The position numbers and the translations under genes are program-made. Positions 63,793 to 64,000 of a stretch of DNA of 64,000 nucleotides are shown here, piece after piece. Source of the stretch: Betaproteobacteria bacterium. GTDB lineage: Bacteria; Pseudomonadota; Gammaproteobacteria; Burkholderiales; Rhodocyclaceae. The DNA lies in assembly GCA_012026885.1 (NCBI GenBank), contig VEPL01000007.1, positions 94,881 through 158,880 on the forward strand. The letters are read 5' to 3'. Below the pieces are notes generated by a model that saw only the letters and a list, made by a program, of their open reading frames with translations, did not search any database and was not told the DNA's origin. Numbering within the stretch: position 1 is the stretch's first letter; each line of letters opens with the position of its first letter.

Positions 63793-64000
63793 TCAGTGCC
63801 GGGAAAAAATGTCGCGGATGCGACAGAGGGTGGTCGTGACATCGAAGCGCGGGTCGGGCAGTGCCTCGCCGGCGAGGATGCGGGTGATCGCGCAGGCCGG
63901 GTCGTCCTCGCCGGTCAGGAGGACATGGGCGCCGCGCCGGCGCATGTGGCGGACGAAGCCGTCGCCCGCCCGGCCGGCCCCCGCCCAAACACCCCCCCAG
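63793..64000 (-). CDS. C-terminal part of an unknown protein (cut by window edge)
   Basis: The last 68 or so residues of a gene run to the window end. They include VRHMRRRGAHVLLTGEDDP and ACAITRILAGEALPDPRFDV and end IRDIFSRH. The stop is 1 bp before the start of the next gene, so the two form an operon. The family cannot be named from this fragment. Confidence 0.55.
   Translation of the reverse strand, partial: WGGVWAGAGRAGDGFVRHMRRRGAHVLLTGEDDPACAITRILAGEALPDPRFDVTTTLCRIRDIFSRH

Overview
The window is GC-rich and reads as a chromosomal segment of a free-living, nitrogen-fixing betaproteobacterium, most likely of the Rhodocyclales (Azoarcus/Azospira/Dechloromonas relatives). This is inferred from gene content and order: a molybdenum nitrogenase operon arranged as nifH-D-K-T-ferredoxin-nafY-lrv, the DraT/DraG nitrogenase switch, a urea ABC transporter followed by urease, an intracellular PHB depolymerase and betaproteobacterial-style tRNA genes. 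No database search was possible.

Layout. (1) 1-4.0 kb is the right end of an integrated element: a truncated RepA-like ATPase, small unknown genes, an AlpA-like regulator, a DUF6499-like gene and a P4-type tyrosine integrase. It abuts what looks like the displaced 3' end of a tRNA-Ser gene plus its terminator. (2) 4.3-14.6 kb is core chromosome: a membrane-anchored possible permuted papain-fold protein, a peptide-type ABC transporter (two permeases, double ATPase, no binding protein), MltD, tRNA-Asp/Glu/Ala, gltX, tRNA-Val and a diheme cytochrome c. (3) 14.7-23.1 kb is the nifHDK operon on the minus strand with draT divergent. (4) 23.1-43.8 kb is a urea block: a transporter/sensor-kinase fusion, a LuxR-type response regulator, GST, phaZ, urtABCDE, a cytochrome b, a low-GC methyltransferase, a hemerythrin and ureDABCE-VOC-ureFG. 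(5) 43.8-45.4 kb is a two-gene operon (SIR2-like protein plus an unknown 185-residue protein) preceded by what looks like a NifA site and a sigma-54 promoter. (6) 45.4-55.8 kb is general metabolism: MBL hydrolase, outer-membrane protein, ilvD, two pirins, a DedA-rhodanese fusion, azoR and its LysR regulator. (7) 55.8-61.7 kb is the second nif operon, nifB-fdx-nifO-flavodiiron protein-two 2Fe-2S ferredoxins-nifQ-draG. A GAF protein is transcribed divergently.

How it fits together. nifB, nifQ and the ferredoxins feed FeMo-cofactor synthesis. nifHDK and nafY make and mature the enzyme. DraT and DraG switch the Fe protein off and on by ADP-ribosylation of Arg102. A Shethna FeSII-like ferredoxin and a flavodiiron protein probably guard the enzyme against oxygen. 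The urea genes supply an alternative nitrogen source and appear to be under a dedicated two-component system whose sensor is fused to an NCS1-type transporter.

The most interesting candidates for something undescribed are the apparently NifA-controlled SIR2 pair, the transporter-kinase fusion with its twin urtA/urtB regulatory modules, and the VOC protein built into the urease operon.
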